A stretch of 64,000 bases of DNA from Streptosporangiaceae bacterium NEAU-GS5 (GCA_017592665.1 JAGFNW010000005.1:1-64000), one strand, 5' to 3'; shown: positions 51,121 to 60,421, counted from the stretch's first letter. The notes: generated by a model not told the origin, from the sequence alone. A program made the numbers and translations.

Positions 51121-51133
51121 TGAACCGTGTTCA
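51121..51133. promoter_or_regulatory. TGAACCGTGTTCA palindrome upstream of kdgD
   Basis: A perfect 5-3-5 inverted repeat about 30 bases before the kdgD start. Its arms carry the same GTTCA/TGAAC core as the repeats around 47838-47945, suggesting a common regulator. Confidence 0.55.
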
Positions 51134-51161
51134 CGTATGTGTATTTGTGAGGGGTCGTCGC

Positions 51162-52073
51162 ATGCATCTCGAGGGAGTCCTGTTCTTTCCGGTGACGCCG
51201 TTCCGGCGCGACGACGGGCGCTCGCTCGACGAGGAGGCCCTCGGCCGCCATGTCGAGCAGGGCGTGCGCGCGGGGGCGGGCGGCGTGTTCGCCGCGTGCG
51301 GGACCGGCGAGTTCAACGCCCTCGGTCTGGACGAATACGAACGCGTCGTCCGGATCGCCGTCGAGGCCACCGCGGGAAACGTTCCGGTCTTCTCAGGGGC
51401 GGGCGGATCGCTGCCCTTCGCCCAGGAATGCGCGCGGGCCGCGGCCCGGGCCGGGGCCGACGGACTGCTGCTGCTCCCGCCCTATCTCGTGTCCGCGCCG
51501 GTCGCCGGCCTGGTGCGCTACGTCGCCGAACTGACCTCGGCGACCGCCCTGCCGTCGATCGTCTACCAGCGCGGCACCGCCCGCTTCACCCCCGAAGCGG
51601 TGATCGAGCTGGCCGCGCTGCCCAACGTCATCGGCTTCAAGGACGGCGTCGGCGACGTCGACCTGCTCCAGCGCATCGTGATCGCCGTACGGCAGGCCGT
51701 GGACCGGGAGTTCACGTTCTTCAACGGGCTGCCCACGGCCGAGATGACGGTGCCCGCGTATCGCGGGATCGGGGTGGCCCTCTACTCCTCGGCCGTGTTC
51801 TGCTTCGTCCCCGAAGTGGCGCTCGGCTTCTACAAGGCCGTCACCTCGGGCGATCAGGCGGTGGTCGACCGGCTGCTGGCCGATTTCTACAAGCCGCTGG
51901 TGGAGCTGCGGGACAAGGTGCCGGGCTACGCCGTCTCCCTGATCAAGGCGGGGGTGACCCTGCGCGGGCTCGACGCGGGCGCGGTGCGGCCGCCGCTGAT
52001 CGACGCGGCTCCGGAGCACGTCGCCGAGGTCGGGCGGCTGATCGAGGCCGGGCTGCGGGCGGTGGGCGCGTGA
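51162..52073 (+). CDS. kdgD: 5-Dehydro-4-deoxyglucarate dehydratase (DapA family)
   Basis: KdgD dehydrates and decarboxylates 5-keto-4-deoxyglucarate to alpha-ketoglutarate semialdehyde. The 303-residue protein starts MHLEGVLFFPVTPFRRDDGR, has CGTGEFNALGLDE and VPVFSGAGG, and the Schiff-base lysine in VIGFKDGVGD (about residue 165), all typical of KdgD rather than of dihydrodipicolinate synthase. It overlaps gudD by GTGA. A true dapA is present separately at 59368. Confidence 0.9.
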   Translation: MHLEGVLFFPVTPFRRDDGRSLDEEALGRHVEQGVRAGAGGVFAACGTGEFNALGLDEYERVVRIAVEATAGNVPVFSGAGGSLPFAQECARAAARAGADGLLLLPPYLVSAPVAGLVRYVAELTSATALPSIVYQRGTARFTPEAVIELAALPNVIGFKDGVGDVDLLQRIVIAVRQAVDREFTFFNGLPTAEMTVPAYRGIGVALYSSAVFCFVPEVALGFYKAVTSGDQAVVDRLLADFYKPLVELRDKVPGYAVSLIKAGVTLRGLDAGAVRPPLIDAAPEHVAEVGRLIEAGLRAVGA

Positions 52074-53308
52074 AGATCGTCGATGTGGCCGTGACCCCGA
52101 TCGCGTTCCGCGACCCGCCCCTGCTGAACGCCGCCGGCGTGCACGAGCCGTGGGCGCTCCGCACGATCGTCGAAGTGGTGACCGACGAAGGGCTGACCGG
52201 GCTCGGCGAGACCTACGGCGACCTGGATCACCTGGTCCACGTGCGGGCCGCCGCCAAGGAGCTGGTCGGCCTCGACGTCTACCACCAGAACGCCGTCTAC
52301 GCGGCGGTCACCCGCTCGGTCGGCGCCGACGTGGTCGTCGACCGGCACGGCCTGATCGGCGCGGCCACCCACGAGAAGACGGTCGACCGGGTCTACTCCC
52401 CCTTCGAGGTGGCCTGCCTCGACATCCTCGGCAAGGCGGCCGGACGGCCCGTCGTGGACCTGCTCGGAGGCCGGGTCCGCGACGCCGTGCCGTACAGCGC
52501 CTACCTGTTCTACAAGTGGCCGGGCGATGATCCGTACGGCGCGGCCCTCGACCCCGCCGGGCTGGTCGCACAGGCGCGGGCGATGATCGACCGCTACGGA
52601 TTCCAGTCGATCAAGCTCAAAGGCGGCGTCTTCCCACCGGAGCAGGAGGTCGCCGGGATACTGGCGCTGCGCGAGGCCTTCCCCGGCCTGCCGCTGCGGA
52701 TCGACCCGAACGCCGTCTGGACCGTCGACACCTCGATCCGCGTCGGGCACGAGCTCGACGGCGTGCTCGAATACCTGGAGGACCCGACGCCGGGGATCGA
52801 CGGCATGGCCACGGTCGCGGCGCGAGTGCCGATGCCGCTGGCGACCAACATGTGCGTGGTCACCCACGAGCATCTGCCCGAGGCGATCGCCAAACGGGCC
52901 GTCCAGGTGCTGCTCATCGACCACCACTACTGGGGCGGGCTGGTCAGGGCGGCGCACGTGGCGACCCTGTGCGCGACGTTCGGGCTGGAGCTGTCCATGC
53001 ACTCCAACTCCCACCTCGGCATCAGCCTGGCCGCCATGACCCACCTGGCCGCCGCCACGTCCGTCATCACGCACGCGTGTGACACGCACACGCCCTGGCA
53101 GAACGGCCAGGACGTGGTGGCCCCCGGCGCGCTCCGGTTCGTGAACGGCGCCGTGCCGGTGCCCGAGGGCCCCGGCCTCGGCGTCGAGCTGGATCGGGAC
53201 GCGCTGGCGGTCATGCACGAGCAGTACGAGAAGTGCGGCGTCCGGACCCGTGACGACGGCGGCTACATGCGCTCGTTCAAACCCGACTGGAAGCGGCCCG
53301 TCTGGTGA
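52070..53308 (+). CDS. gudD: Glucarate dehydratase (enolase superfamily)
   Basis: GudD removes water from D-glucarate to give 5-keto-4-deoxyglucarate. The 412-residue protein shows the glucarate dehydratase active-site set: KxK in IKLKGG, metal ligands in RIDPNAVWTV and LEDPTPGIDGM, Asn in TNMCV, and HSNSHLGISLA, where the His is the second base. The GTG start overlaps kdgD, and its own stop overlaps the next gene (GTGA), so the three are co-translated. Galactarate could be an alternative substrate, but the motif set favours glucarate. Confidence 0.9.
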   Translation: MKIVDVAVTPIAFRDPPLLNAAGVHEPWALRTIVEVVTDEGLTGLGETYGDLDHLVHVRAAAKELVGLDVYHQNAVYAAVTRSVGADVVVDRHGLIGAATHEKTVDRVYSPFEVACLDILGKAAGRPVVDLLGGRVRDAVPYSAYLFYKWPGDDPYGAALDPAGLVAQARAMIDRYGFQSIKLKGGVFPPEQEVAGILALREAFPGLPLRIDPNAVWTVDTSIRVGHELDGVLEYLEDPTPGIDGMATVAARVPMPLATNMCVVTHEHLPEAIAKRAVQVLLIDHHYWGGLVRAAHVATLCATFGLELSMHSNSHLGISLAAMTHLAAATSVITHACDTHTPWQNGQDVVAPGALRFVNGAVPVPEGPGLGVELDRDALAVMHEQYEKCGVRTRDDGGYMRSFKPDWKRPVW

Positions 53309-54420
53309 ACGTCGTCTACGCCTATCCGTGGGACGTCGACGGCGACCCGGCGGCCGCGGAGCGCCTGCGGTCGCTGGGGGCGGACGCGGTCGCGCTCGCC
53401 GCGTCCTATCACACGACCCGCGCCGCCACCCCGCAGCACCCGGCCCACCGCCTGGTCGACGCCCGTCACGCCGCCTTCTACCTGCCCGTACGGTCAACGG
53501 CGTGGGCGGGGCGCAGGCTGACGCCCGGGGTGCCGGACTGGCCAGGGTCCTACCCGGCCGCCAGGGACGCGCTCCGCGCGATGGGGCTCCCGGTCCAGGC
53601 GTGGACCGTGCTCACCCACAACACGCGGCTGGGCCGCGCCAACCCGGATCTGGTCGTCGTCAACGCCTTCGGCGAGCGGTATCCGTACGCGCTGTGCCCG
53701 GCCTTCGACGAGGTCGCCGACTACTGCCGAACCCTGGTCGGCGAGGTGGTGGCCCTCGGCGAACCGGACGCGCTGATCCTCGAGGCCGCCGGGCCGCTCG
53801 GCTTCCGGCACATGGGCCACCACGAGAAGACCGACGGCGCCGACTGGTCACCCGTGCAGACGGCGCTGCTGTCGCTGTGCTTCTGCGCGGCCTGCGCGGC
53901 CCGGTACGCGTACGAGGGACTGGACGTGGCGCGGCTGCGCGCCCGGGTGCGCGCCGGCGTGGACCAGGGCGCGGCGTCGGTGGAGTCGGCGCTCGCAGAC
54001 GCCGGGGACGCCGTGCGGATCGTCCGCATCCGGCTCGCCCGCGACCTGCAGGATCTGCTGCGGGCCGAGGCCGGCGGGATTTCGGTGACGCTCCACGGCA
54101 ACGCCGATCCGTGGGCCGCCGGGCCGTTCGCCACGGTGGCGGGCGGCGGGGAGGCCGACCTCGTGGTGGGCAACTGCTGGAACGACCCGGCCGTGGACGA
54201 GGCCGGGCTGCGCGCGCTCGCCGCGCTCGGCCACCGGGTCGGCGCGTACGTGCTGGCCCTGCCGCCCCGCCCGGCCGACGGGACGGCCCTCGCGGCGCTG
54301 GCCGAACGCTACGCGAAGGCCGGCGCCGAGGAGATCCACTGGTACCACGGGGGCCTCGCCGGCCCCGCCCGCCTGACCGCGATCAGGGACGCGATCCATG
54401 CCCAACGCCGCGGGGTCTGA
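53305..54420 (+). CDS. Unassigned TIM-barrel-like protein coupled to glucarate dehydratase
   Basis: I do not recognise a named family. The 371-residue soluble protein has alternating strands and helices that look like a TIM barrel (MNVVYAYPWDVDGD, ADAVALAASYHTTR, LPVQAWTVLTHN, PDALILEAAGPLGFRHMGHH). It carries a cysteine motif LCFCAACAARY (C192-x-C194-x2-C197) of a kind I associate with some uncharacterised glycoside hydrolase-like proteins. Glu160, the 169-174 His-rich stretch and HWYHGG near the end are candidate catalytic residues. GTGA overlap with gudD strongly ties it to uronate breakdown, perhaps as a cytoplasmic hydrolase or lactonase; this is inference. Confidence 0.72.
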   Translation: MNVVYAYPWDVDGDPAAAERLRSLGADAVALAASYHTTRAATPQHPAHRLVDARHAAFYLPVRSTAWAGRRLTPGVPDWPGSYPAARDALRAMGLPVQAWTVLTHNTRLGRANPDLVVVNAFGERYPYALCPAFDEVADYCRTLVGEVVALGEPDALILEAAGPLGFRHMGHHEKTDGADWSPVQTALLSLCFCAACAARYAYEGLDVARLRARVRAGVDQGAASVESALADAGDAVRIVRIRLARDLQDLLRAEAGGISVTLHGNADPWAAGPFATVAGGGEADLVVGNCWNDPAVDEAGLRALAALGHRVGAYVLALPPRPADGTALAALAERYAKAGAEEIHWYHGGLAGPARLTAIRDAIHAQRRGV

Positions 54421-54466
54421 CAACCTCAACCCTGGTGCGCGGCGTCCAGGCGCTCCTTAAGCGAGA

Positions 54467-57400
54467 ATGACCGTTATGCGGTTCGGCATCCTCGGCCCCA
54501 CGGAGGTCCGGCGCGACGACGGCGCCGAGGCGCCGCCGGGCGGGCCGCGGCTGCGCGCGCTGCTCGTGCTCCTGCTGCTCGATCCCGGCCACGTGGTCAC
54601 CACCGAGCGGCTCATCGACGGCCTCTACGGCGAGGACCCGCCGAAGGGCGCCGTCAACGCGCTGCAGGCGCAGGTCTCGCGGCTCCGCCAGATCGTCGGC
54701 GACGTCGTCGAACGGCACGCGGCCGGATATCGGCTGGCGGCCCGGCGTGAGGACGTGGACGCCTACCGGTTCGACCGGCTGGCCGCCGAGGGACGCGCGG
54801 CGCTCGCCGCCCGCGACCTCCCGCGCGCCGCGGCACGCCTGGACGAGGCGCTCGCGCTGTGGCGCGGACCGGCGCTCGCCGACGTGACCGAGGCGCCGTT
54901 CGCGGCGGCCCAGGCCACCCGGCTCGAAGACCTTCGGCTCGCCGCCGTCGAGGACCGGGCCGAGGCCCGGCTCGAGCTCGGCCGCCACGGCGAGGTGGCC
55001 GCCGAACTGCGCGCCACCGCCGCCGCCCATCCGCTGCGCGAGCGGCTGCACGGCCTGCTCATGCGCGCCCTGTACGCCGACGGCCAGCAGGCCGCGGCGC
55101 TCACCGTGTTCGAGGAGGTCAGGCGGCGGCTGAGCGAGGAGCTCGGGGCCGACCCCTCCCCCGCCCTCGCCGCGATCCACCTCGCCGTGCTGCGCGGCGA
55201 TCCGGCGCTCACCGGGGCCACTGAGTCCAGTGCCGGTCCGCCCGCACACCACGGGGTCCCGGCCCAGCTCACCCCCCTCATCGGCCGGACCGCCGAACTC
55301 GCCGGGGTGAGCGCGCTGCTGGACGAGGGCCGCCTGGTCACGCTCACCGGCCCGGGCGGCACCGGCAAGACCCGGCTGGCCGCCGAGGCCGCGGCGCGGC
55401 GGCCCGGCGAGGTGTGCTTCGTCGAGTTCGCGCCCCTCGACTCCGGCGGCGACCTGCCGCGGACCGTGCTGACCGCGCTCGGCCTGCGCGAGACCGGCGT
55501 GATCGGCCAGGGCGCCGCCCGGGCCGCCGACATGATGGGCCGCATCGTGGTGGCGCTGGCCGACCGGCCTCTGCTGCTCGTCCTGGACAACTGCGAGCAC
55601 GTCATCGAGGACGCGGCCGGCCTGGCCGACCGGCTGCTGACGGCCTGCCCGACACTGCGGATCCTGGCCACGAGCCGGGAGGCCCTCGGCATCACCGGCG
55701 AATGGCTGTTCCCCGTGCCGCCGCTCGAACTGCCGCCTCCGGACGCGTCTCCCGGCCAGGCCGCCGAATACGCCGCGATCCGCCTGTTCGCGGAGCGGGC
55801 CGCGGCCGTACGCCCCGGCTTCACGCTCGACGCGGGCGCCGCCGACGCCGCGGCGCGCATCTGCACGGCCCTCGACGGCCTGCCGCTCGCGATCGAGCTG
55901 GCCGCGGCCCGGCTGCGCTCGATGAGCGCCCCCGAGGTCGCCGCGCGCCTCGGCGACCGGTTCGCCCTGCTGTCACGCGGCAGCCGTACGGCCCAGCCGA
56001 GGCACCGCACGCTGCGCTCGGTCGTCGAGTGGAGCTGGGATCTGCTCGAGCCGGAGGAGCAGGCGCTGGCCCGGCGGCTGACCATGTTCACCGGAGGGGC
56101 CACGCTCGACGCGGTCGACAAGGTCTGCGGCGGGCACGCCGACGTGCTGGCCTCGCTCGTCGACAAGTCGCTGGTCGAGCTCGCCGGAGATCGCTATCGC
56201 ATGCTGGAGACGATCCGGGCGTTCTGTTCGGAACGGCTGGCCGAATCCGGCGAGGCCGAGTCGATGCGGCAGGCCCATGGGGCGTACTTCCTGGCTCTGG
56301 CGCAGACGGCCGACCCGCACCTGCGCCGCGCCGAGCAGCTGGACTGGCTGCGGGTGCTCGGCCGCGAGCACGACAACCTGCACGCCGCGCTGCACCGGGC
56401 CACCGAGGCCGGCGACGTGGAGCTCGGGATGCGGCTGATCTCCGCGCTCACCGGCTACTGGGTGCTGCGCGGGATGCGCACGGAAAGCGGCCTGCTGGCA
56501 CAGGACCTGCTGCGGGTCGCCGGCCCCGCACCGCTCGACGACCTGGCCGAGGAGTACGACCTGTGCGTGCTGACCGCGACCATGAGCGGCAACACGCCCG
56601 AGCTGGAGGGCTTGCTGCGCGAGACGGTCGCCCGGGTGGACCGGCTGAACGCCCCGCCGCGCCAGCCGTACCTGACGATTCTGCGGGCCATCGCGGGCGG
56701 GCCGCCGAGCCGCGAGATGATGGCCGAGCTCGAGGCCCGCTACTGGTGGGTGTCGGACGACGACACGTGGATGTGGTCCCTGTACTCCTTCGGGCAGGGC
56801 TTCTTCCGCTACTTCGACGGGCAGCCGGAAGCGGCGGCGGTCGAGTTCGAACAGGCGCTCGCCGGAGCCCGGGTGACCGGCGACCGCTGGGTCATCCTGC
56901 AGGCGCTGATCGGGCTCGCCGAGCTGTCCGGCGCGCTGGGCGAGCCTGCCCGAGCTGAGGAGCTGTTCGCGGAGGCGCTGGAATTGGCCGGCATGCTCGA
57001 CGCCCAATCCGACGCCGGCGAGCTGATGTGCCGCCGGGGCGACCATCGCGTCCGGGCGGGCGATCTGGCCGGCGCGCGGGCCGACTTCGAACGCGCCGAG
57101 ATCCTCGGCCGCCGCTCGGGCGCGCCCGAGACAGTGGCCCTGGCCCAGATCGGCCTCAGCGTCATCGACCGGCTCAACGGCGACCTCGCCTCGGCCCGCG
57201 GGCGCTGCGAGAGCACGCTCGCCGGGTTCTCCACCAACTGGTTCAGCGGCTCGGAGGTGCGGGCCCGGGCGTATGAGTCGCTCGGCTGGATCAGCGCGCG
57301 TGAGGGCGACGCGGACGCCGCCCTCGGCTGGCACCGGCAGGCCCTCGCCACCGAATACAGCCGCAGCAACCGGACCCAGGCCGGGCGGGTCGCCGAAGGC

Positions 57401-57643
57401 CTGGCCGCGGTCGCGCTACTTGGCCACGACGCGGTCCGGGCCGCCCACCTGCTCGGCGTGGGCGCCACGCTCCGCGGCTCCCCATCGGCGGCCGACCCGG
57501 ACGTGGCCCGCGTCCGCGCGCGGGCCACCGTCCAGCTGGGCGAGACCGGCTTCGCGACGGCCTACCGCCGCGGCGCCGAGACCACCCGCACCGTGCTCAC
57601 CGACCCCGCGACCATCGACGTGCTGGCCGCGATCGACGCCTAG
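54467..57643 (+). CDS. SARP/AfsR-type transcriptional regulator with ATPase and TPR domains
   Basis: The 1058-residue protein has an OmpR-like winged helix (MRFGILGPTEVRR at the start), a bacterial transcriptional activation domain (about residues 95-245), an AAA/NB-ARC ATPase with Walker A GPGGTGKTRLA (about residue 295) and Walker B-like LLLVLDNCEH (about 365), and a C-terminal region of TPR-like helices. Such proteins activate antibiotic or other accessory genes. The start is either the ATG at 54467 or that at 54476. Nothing nearby is a secondary-metabolite gene, so its targets are unknown. It ends tail to tail with rnj, sharing a CTAG. Confidence 0.88.
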   Translation: MTVMRFGILGPTEVRRDDGAEAPPGGPRLRALLVLLLLDPGHVVTTERLIDGLYGEDPPKGAVNALQAQVSRLRQIVGDVVERHAAGYRLAARREDVDAYRFDRLAAEGRAALAARDLPRAAARLDEALALWRGPALADVTEAPFAAAQATRLEDLRLAAVEDRAEARLELGRHGEVAAELRATAAAHPLRERLHGLLMRALYADGQQAAALTVFEEVRRRLSEELGADPSPALAAIHLAVLRGDPALTGATESSAGPPAHHGVPAQLTPLIGRTAELAGVSALLDEGRLVTLTGPGGTGKTRLAAEAAARRPGEVCFVEFAPLDSGGDLPRTVLTALGLRETGVIGQGAARAADMMGRIVVALADRPLLLVLDNCEHVIEDAAGLADRLLTACPTLRILATSREALGITGEWLFPVPPLELPPPDASPGQAAEYAAIRLFAERAAAVRPGFTLDAGAADAAARICTALDGLPLAIELAAARLRSMSAPEVAARLGDRFALLSRGSRTAQPRHRTLRSVVEWSWDLLEPEEQALARRLTMFTGGATLDAVDKVCGGHADVLASLVDKSLVELAGDRYRMLETIRAFCSERLAESGEAESMRQAHGAYFLALAQTADPHLRRAEQLDWLRVLGREHDNLHAALHRATEAGDVELGMRLISALTGYWVLRGMRTESGLLAQDLLRVAGPAPLDDLAEEYDLCVLTATMSGNTPELEGLLRETVARVDRLNAPPRQPYLTILRAIAGGPPSREMMAELEARYWWVSDDDTWMWSLYSFGQGFFRYFDGQPEAAAVEFEQALAGARVTGDRWVILQALIGLAELSGALGEPARAEELFAEALELAGMLDAQSDAGELMCRRGDHRVRAGDLAGARADFERAEILGRRSGAPETVALAQIGLSVIDRLNGDLASARGRCESTLAGFSTNWFSGSEVRARAYESLGWISAREGDADAALGWHRQALATEYSRSNRTQAGRVAEGLAAVALLGHDAVRAAHLLGVGATLRGSPSAADPDVARVRARATVQLGETGFATAYRRGAETTRTVLTDPATIDVLAAIDA

Positions 57644-59325
57644 AGCTCGACCACCACCGGGATGATCATCGGGCGGCGCCGGTAGGTGTCGCTCACCCAG
57701 CGGCCCACGGTCCGCCGGACCACGCGGCGGATCTGCATGGTGTCGGAGATGCCGTCGGCCGCCGCGTCCTGCAGGGCCCGCTCCAGCAGCGGGACCACCG
57801 CCTCCAGCGCGACCGGGTCGATGCCCGAGCCGCGAGCGGTGATCTCTGGCCCTCCGGTGAGCTTCAGGCTGGTCGAGTCGACCACGACGACGATCGAGAT
57901 GAAGCCCTCGTCGCCCAGGATCCGCCGGTCCTTCAGCGCCACGTCGGTGATGTCGCCGACCGAGGTGCCGTCGACGAACACGTAACCACACGGCACCGCG
58001 CCGACGATCCGCGCCTGACCGTCGACCATGTCGACGACCACGCCGTCTTCGGCGATGACGATGTTGTCGTCCGGGACCCCGGTGAGCCGGGCCAGCTTCG
58101 CGTGCGCCCGCAGATGCCGCCACTCGCCGTGCACCGGCATGAAGTTGGACGGCTTGGTCAGGTTGAGCACATACAGCAGCTCGCCGGCGGCGGCGTGCCC
58201 CGAGACGTGCACCCGCGCGTTTCCCTTGTGGATGACCCGCGCGCCCCACCGGCTGAGCCCGTTGATGACCTTGTTGACCGCGGTCTCGTTGCCCGGCACC
58301 AGCGAGGACGCCAACAGGATCGTGTCGCCCTCGGCGATCCTGATCGGATGGTCGCGGTTGGCCATCCGCGACAGCGCCGCCATCGGCTCGCCCTGCGAGC
58401 CCGTGCAGACCAGGACCACATCCTCCGGCGGCCATTCCTCGATCTCACGCGAGTCGACGATCAGGCCCTCCGGCACCTTCAGGTAGCCGATGTCGCGGGC
58501 CACCCCCATATTGCGCACCATCGACCGGCCCACCAGCGCCACCTTGCGGCCGTGCGCGTAGGCGGCGTCGAGGACCTGCTGGACGCGGTGGATGTGGGAG
58601 GCGAAGCTCGCCACGATGATCCGCTTTTCGGCCGTGCGGAACACGTCGTCGATGACCGGCGCGATCTCACGCTCGCTGGTGACGAACCCCGGCACCTCGG
58701 CGTTGGTCGAGTCGGACATGAGCAGGTCGACGCCCTCGCCGCCGAGCCGGGCGAAGCCGCCGAGGTCGGTGAGCCGCCCGTCCATCGGCAGCTGGTCCAT
58801 CTTGAAGTCGCCCGTGTGCAGGACGATGCCGGCGGGCGTGCGGATCGCCACCGCGAGCGCGTCCGGGATGGAGTGGTTGACCGCGAGGAACTCGCACTCG
58901 AACGGCCCGAGCCGGCGCCGCTCCCCCTCGATCACCTCGACCTTGACCGGCTGGATCCGGTGCTCGGTGAGCTTGCTCTCGATCAGCGCCAGCGTCAGCT
59001 TCGATCCCACCAGGGGGATGTCGACCCGCTCGCGCAGCAGATAGGGCACGGCCCCGATGTGGTCCTCGTGGGCGTGCGTCAGCACCACCGCCTCGATGTC
59101 GTCGAGCCGGCCGCGGACGTAGTCGAAGTCCGGCAGGATCAGATCGACCCCCGGCTGGTCGGGCTCGGGGAACAGCACCCCGCAGTCGACGATCAGCAGC
59201 CTGCCGTCGTACTCGAAGACGGCCATGTTTCGGCCGATCTCCCCGATGCCGCCCAGCGCCACGATGCGCAGTCCGCCCACCGGCAACGGCGGCGGAGGCC
59301 CCAACTCTGGATGGGGATGACTCAT
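57640..59325 (-). CDS. rnj: Ribonuclease J
   Basis: RNase J is a metallo-beta-lactamase/beta-CASP ribonuclease with 5'-to-3' exonuclease and endonuclease activity in RNA maturation and decay. The 561-residue protein has VLTHAHEDHIGA (HxHxDH, about residue 80), further metal ligands in NHSIPDA and HTGDFK, and beta-CASP motifs including CTGSQGEP and HVSGHA. It lies 42 bases downstream of dapA on the same strand, the usual actinomycete pairing. Confidence 0.95.
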   Translation of the reverse strand: MSHPHPELGPPPPLPVGGLRIVALGGIGEIGRNMAVFEYDGRLLIVDCGVLFPEPDQPGVDLILPDFDYVRGRLDDIEAVVLTHAHEDHIGAVPYLLRERVDIPLVGSKLTLALIESKLTEHRIQPVKVEVIEGERRRLGPFECEFLAVNHSIPDALAVAIRTPAGIVLHTGDFKMDQLPMDGRLTDLGGFARLGGEGVDLLMSDSTNAEVPGFVTSEREIAPVIDDVFRTAEKRIIVASFASHIHRVQQVLDAAYAHGRKVALVGRSMVRNMGVARDIGYLKVPEGLIVDSREIEEWPPEDVVLVCTGSQGEPMAALSRMANRDHPIRIAEGDTILLASSLVPGNETAVNKVINGLSRWGARVIHKGNARVHVSGHAAAGELLYVLNLTKPSNFMPVHGEWRHLRAHAKLARLTGVPDDNIVIAEDGVVVDMVDGQARIVGAVPCGYVFVDGTSVGDITDVALKDRRILGDEGFISIVVVVDSTSLKLTGGPEITARGSGIDPVALEAVVPLLERALQDAAADGISDTMQIRRVVRRTVGRWVSDTYRRRPMIIPVVVEL

Positions 59326-59367
59326 GCTCCCGCCTCGCTACGCTCGATCATGCACTTCCCTCGCTCA

Positions 59368-60282
59368 TCAATCTCCTAGCTTGAGGCCGCTCGCGACGAG
59401 GTCGGCGCGGAGCAGCGCGATTTGGTCCGGCGTCGCGCCGACAAGCGGGAGCCGTACGGACCCCGCGTCCTGGCCGACCAGCCGGAGAGCCGCCTTGGCC
59501 ATGATCGCCCCGCCGGCCCGCGTCATGATCCCGGACACGACCGGCAGCAGCCGCTGGTGGATCTCCAGCGCGCGCCCGACCTCCCCGGACCGGTAGAGCG
59601 CGATCATGGTGGCCAGGTCGGCGCCGGCCACGTGGCCGATCACGCTGACGAAGCCGGCCGCCCCCACGGACAGCCACGGCAGGTTGAGCGTGTCGTCGCC
59701 CGAGTAGAAGACGAGGTCGGTCGAGATCATCACCTGGGAGCTGGTGAACAGGTCGGCCTTGGCGTCCTTGACGGCAACGATCCGCGCGTGCTGGGACAGC
59801 CGGATCAACGTCTCCGGCTGGATGGGGACGCCGGAGCGCCCCGGAATGTCGTAGAGCATCGCCGGGAGCCCGGTCGCCTCGGCGACGGCCCAGAAGTGCT
59901 GATAGAGCCCTTCCTGCGGCGGCTTGTTGTAATACGGCGTGACCAGGAGCACGGCGTGCGCGCCCGCCCGCTCGGCGGCCCGCGCCAGCTCGATGGAGTG
60001 GCGGGTGTCGTTCGTGCCGACTCCGGCGACGACGGTGGCGCGGTCGCCGACCGCGTCGAGCACCGCCCGCAGGATGCGGGTCTTCTCCTCGTCCGTGGTG
60101 GTCGGGGACTCGCCGGTGGTGCCGCTGACGATCAGGCCGTCGTTGCGCTGCTCGTCCACCAGATATGCGGCCAGCCGCTGAACGGCCGCGTAGTCGACCG
60201 TGCCGTCGGCGGAGAAGGGGGTGACCATCGCGGTCAGCATGCGGCCGAAGGGGGCGTCGGAGGTTCTGGTTGGCGATGCCAT
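59368..60282 (-). CDS. dapA: 4-Hydroxy-tetrahydrodipicolinate synthase
   Basis: DapA condenses pyruvate with aspartate semialdehyde in lysine and diaminopimelate synthesis. The 304-residue protein has MLTAMVTPF, VSGTTGESPTTT, the catalytic Tyr in LYDIPGRSG and the Schiff-base Lys in IVAVKDAKAD (about residue 175). The ATG at 60282 follows a TAGCGT eight bases upstream that could be a -10 of a leaderless mRNA; a longer frame upstream is not conserved-looking. The thyX gene that often precedes dapA in actinomycetes is not next to it here. Confidence 0.93.
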   Translation of the reverse strand: MASPTRTSDAPFGRMLTAMVTPFSADGTVDYAAVQRLAAYLVDEQRNDGLIVSGTTGESPTTTDEEKTRILRAVLDAVGDRATVVAGVGTNDTRHSIELARAAERAGAHAVLLVTPYYNKPPQEGLYQHFWAVAEATGLPAMLYDIPGRSGVPIQPETLIRLSQHARIVAVKDAKADLFTSSQVMISTDLVFYSGDDTLNLPWLSVGAAGFVSVIGHVAGADLATMIALYRSGEVGRALEIHQRLLPVVSGIMTRAGGAIMAKAALRLVGQDAGSVRLPLVGATPDQIALLRADLVASGLKLGD

Positions 60283-60375
60283 AGTGCGAACGCTACCTGG
60301 ATCCGGGGAACCGGTGGACCTCGCCACCCCGTTACGCCCACGTCACAAGCCTGGACTCATGAGCAAGAAACAGAA

Positions 60376-60421
60376 AGAGACCGCCGATATGTGCTCGGGG
60401 GTACACACATCAGCGGTCTCT
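60376..60421 (-). terminator. Rho-independent-like terminator downstream of the gene at 60507
   Basis: AGAGACCGC (60376-60384) pairs perfectly with GCGGTCTCT (60413-60421), with an inner ATGTG/CACAT pairing. Read on the minus strand the stem is followed by TTCTGTTTCTTG, a T-rich tail. It would end transcripts of the minus-strand gene at 60507 before dapA. Confidence 0.65.
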
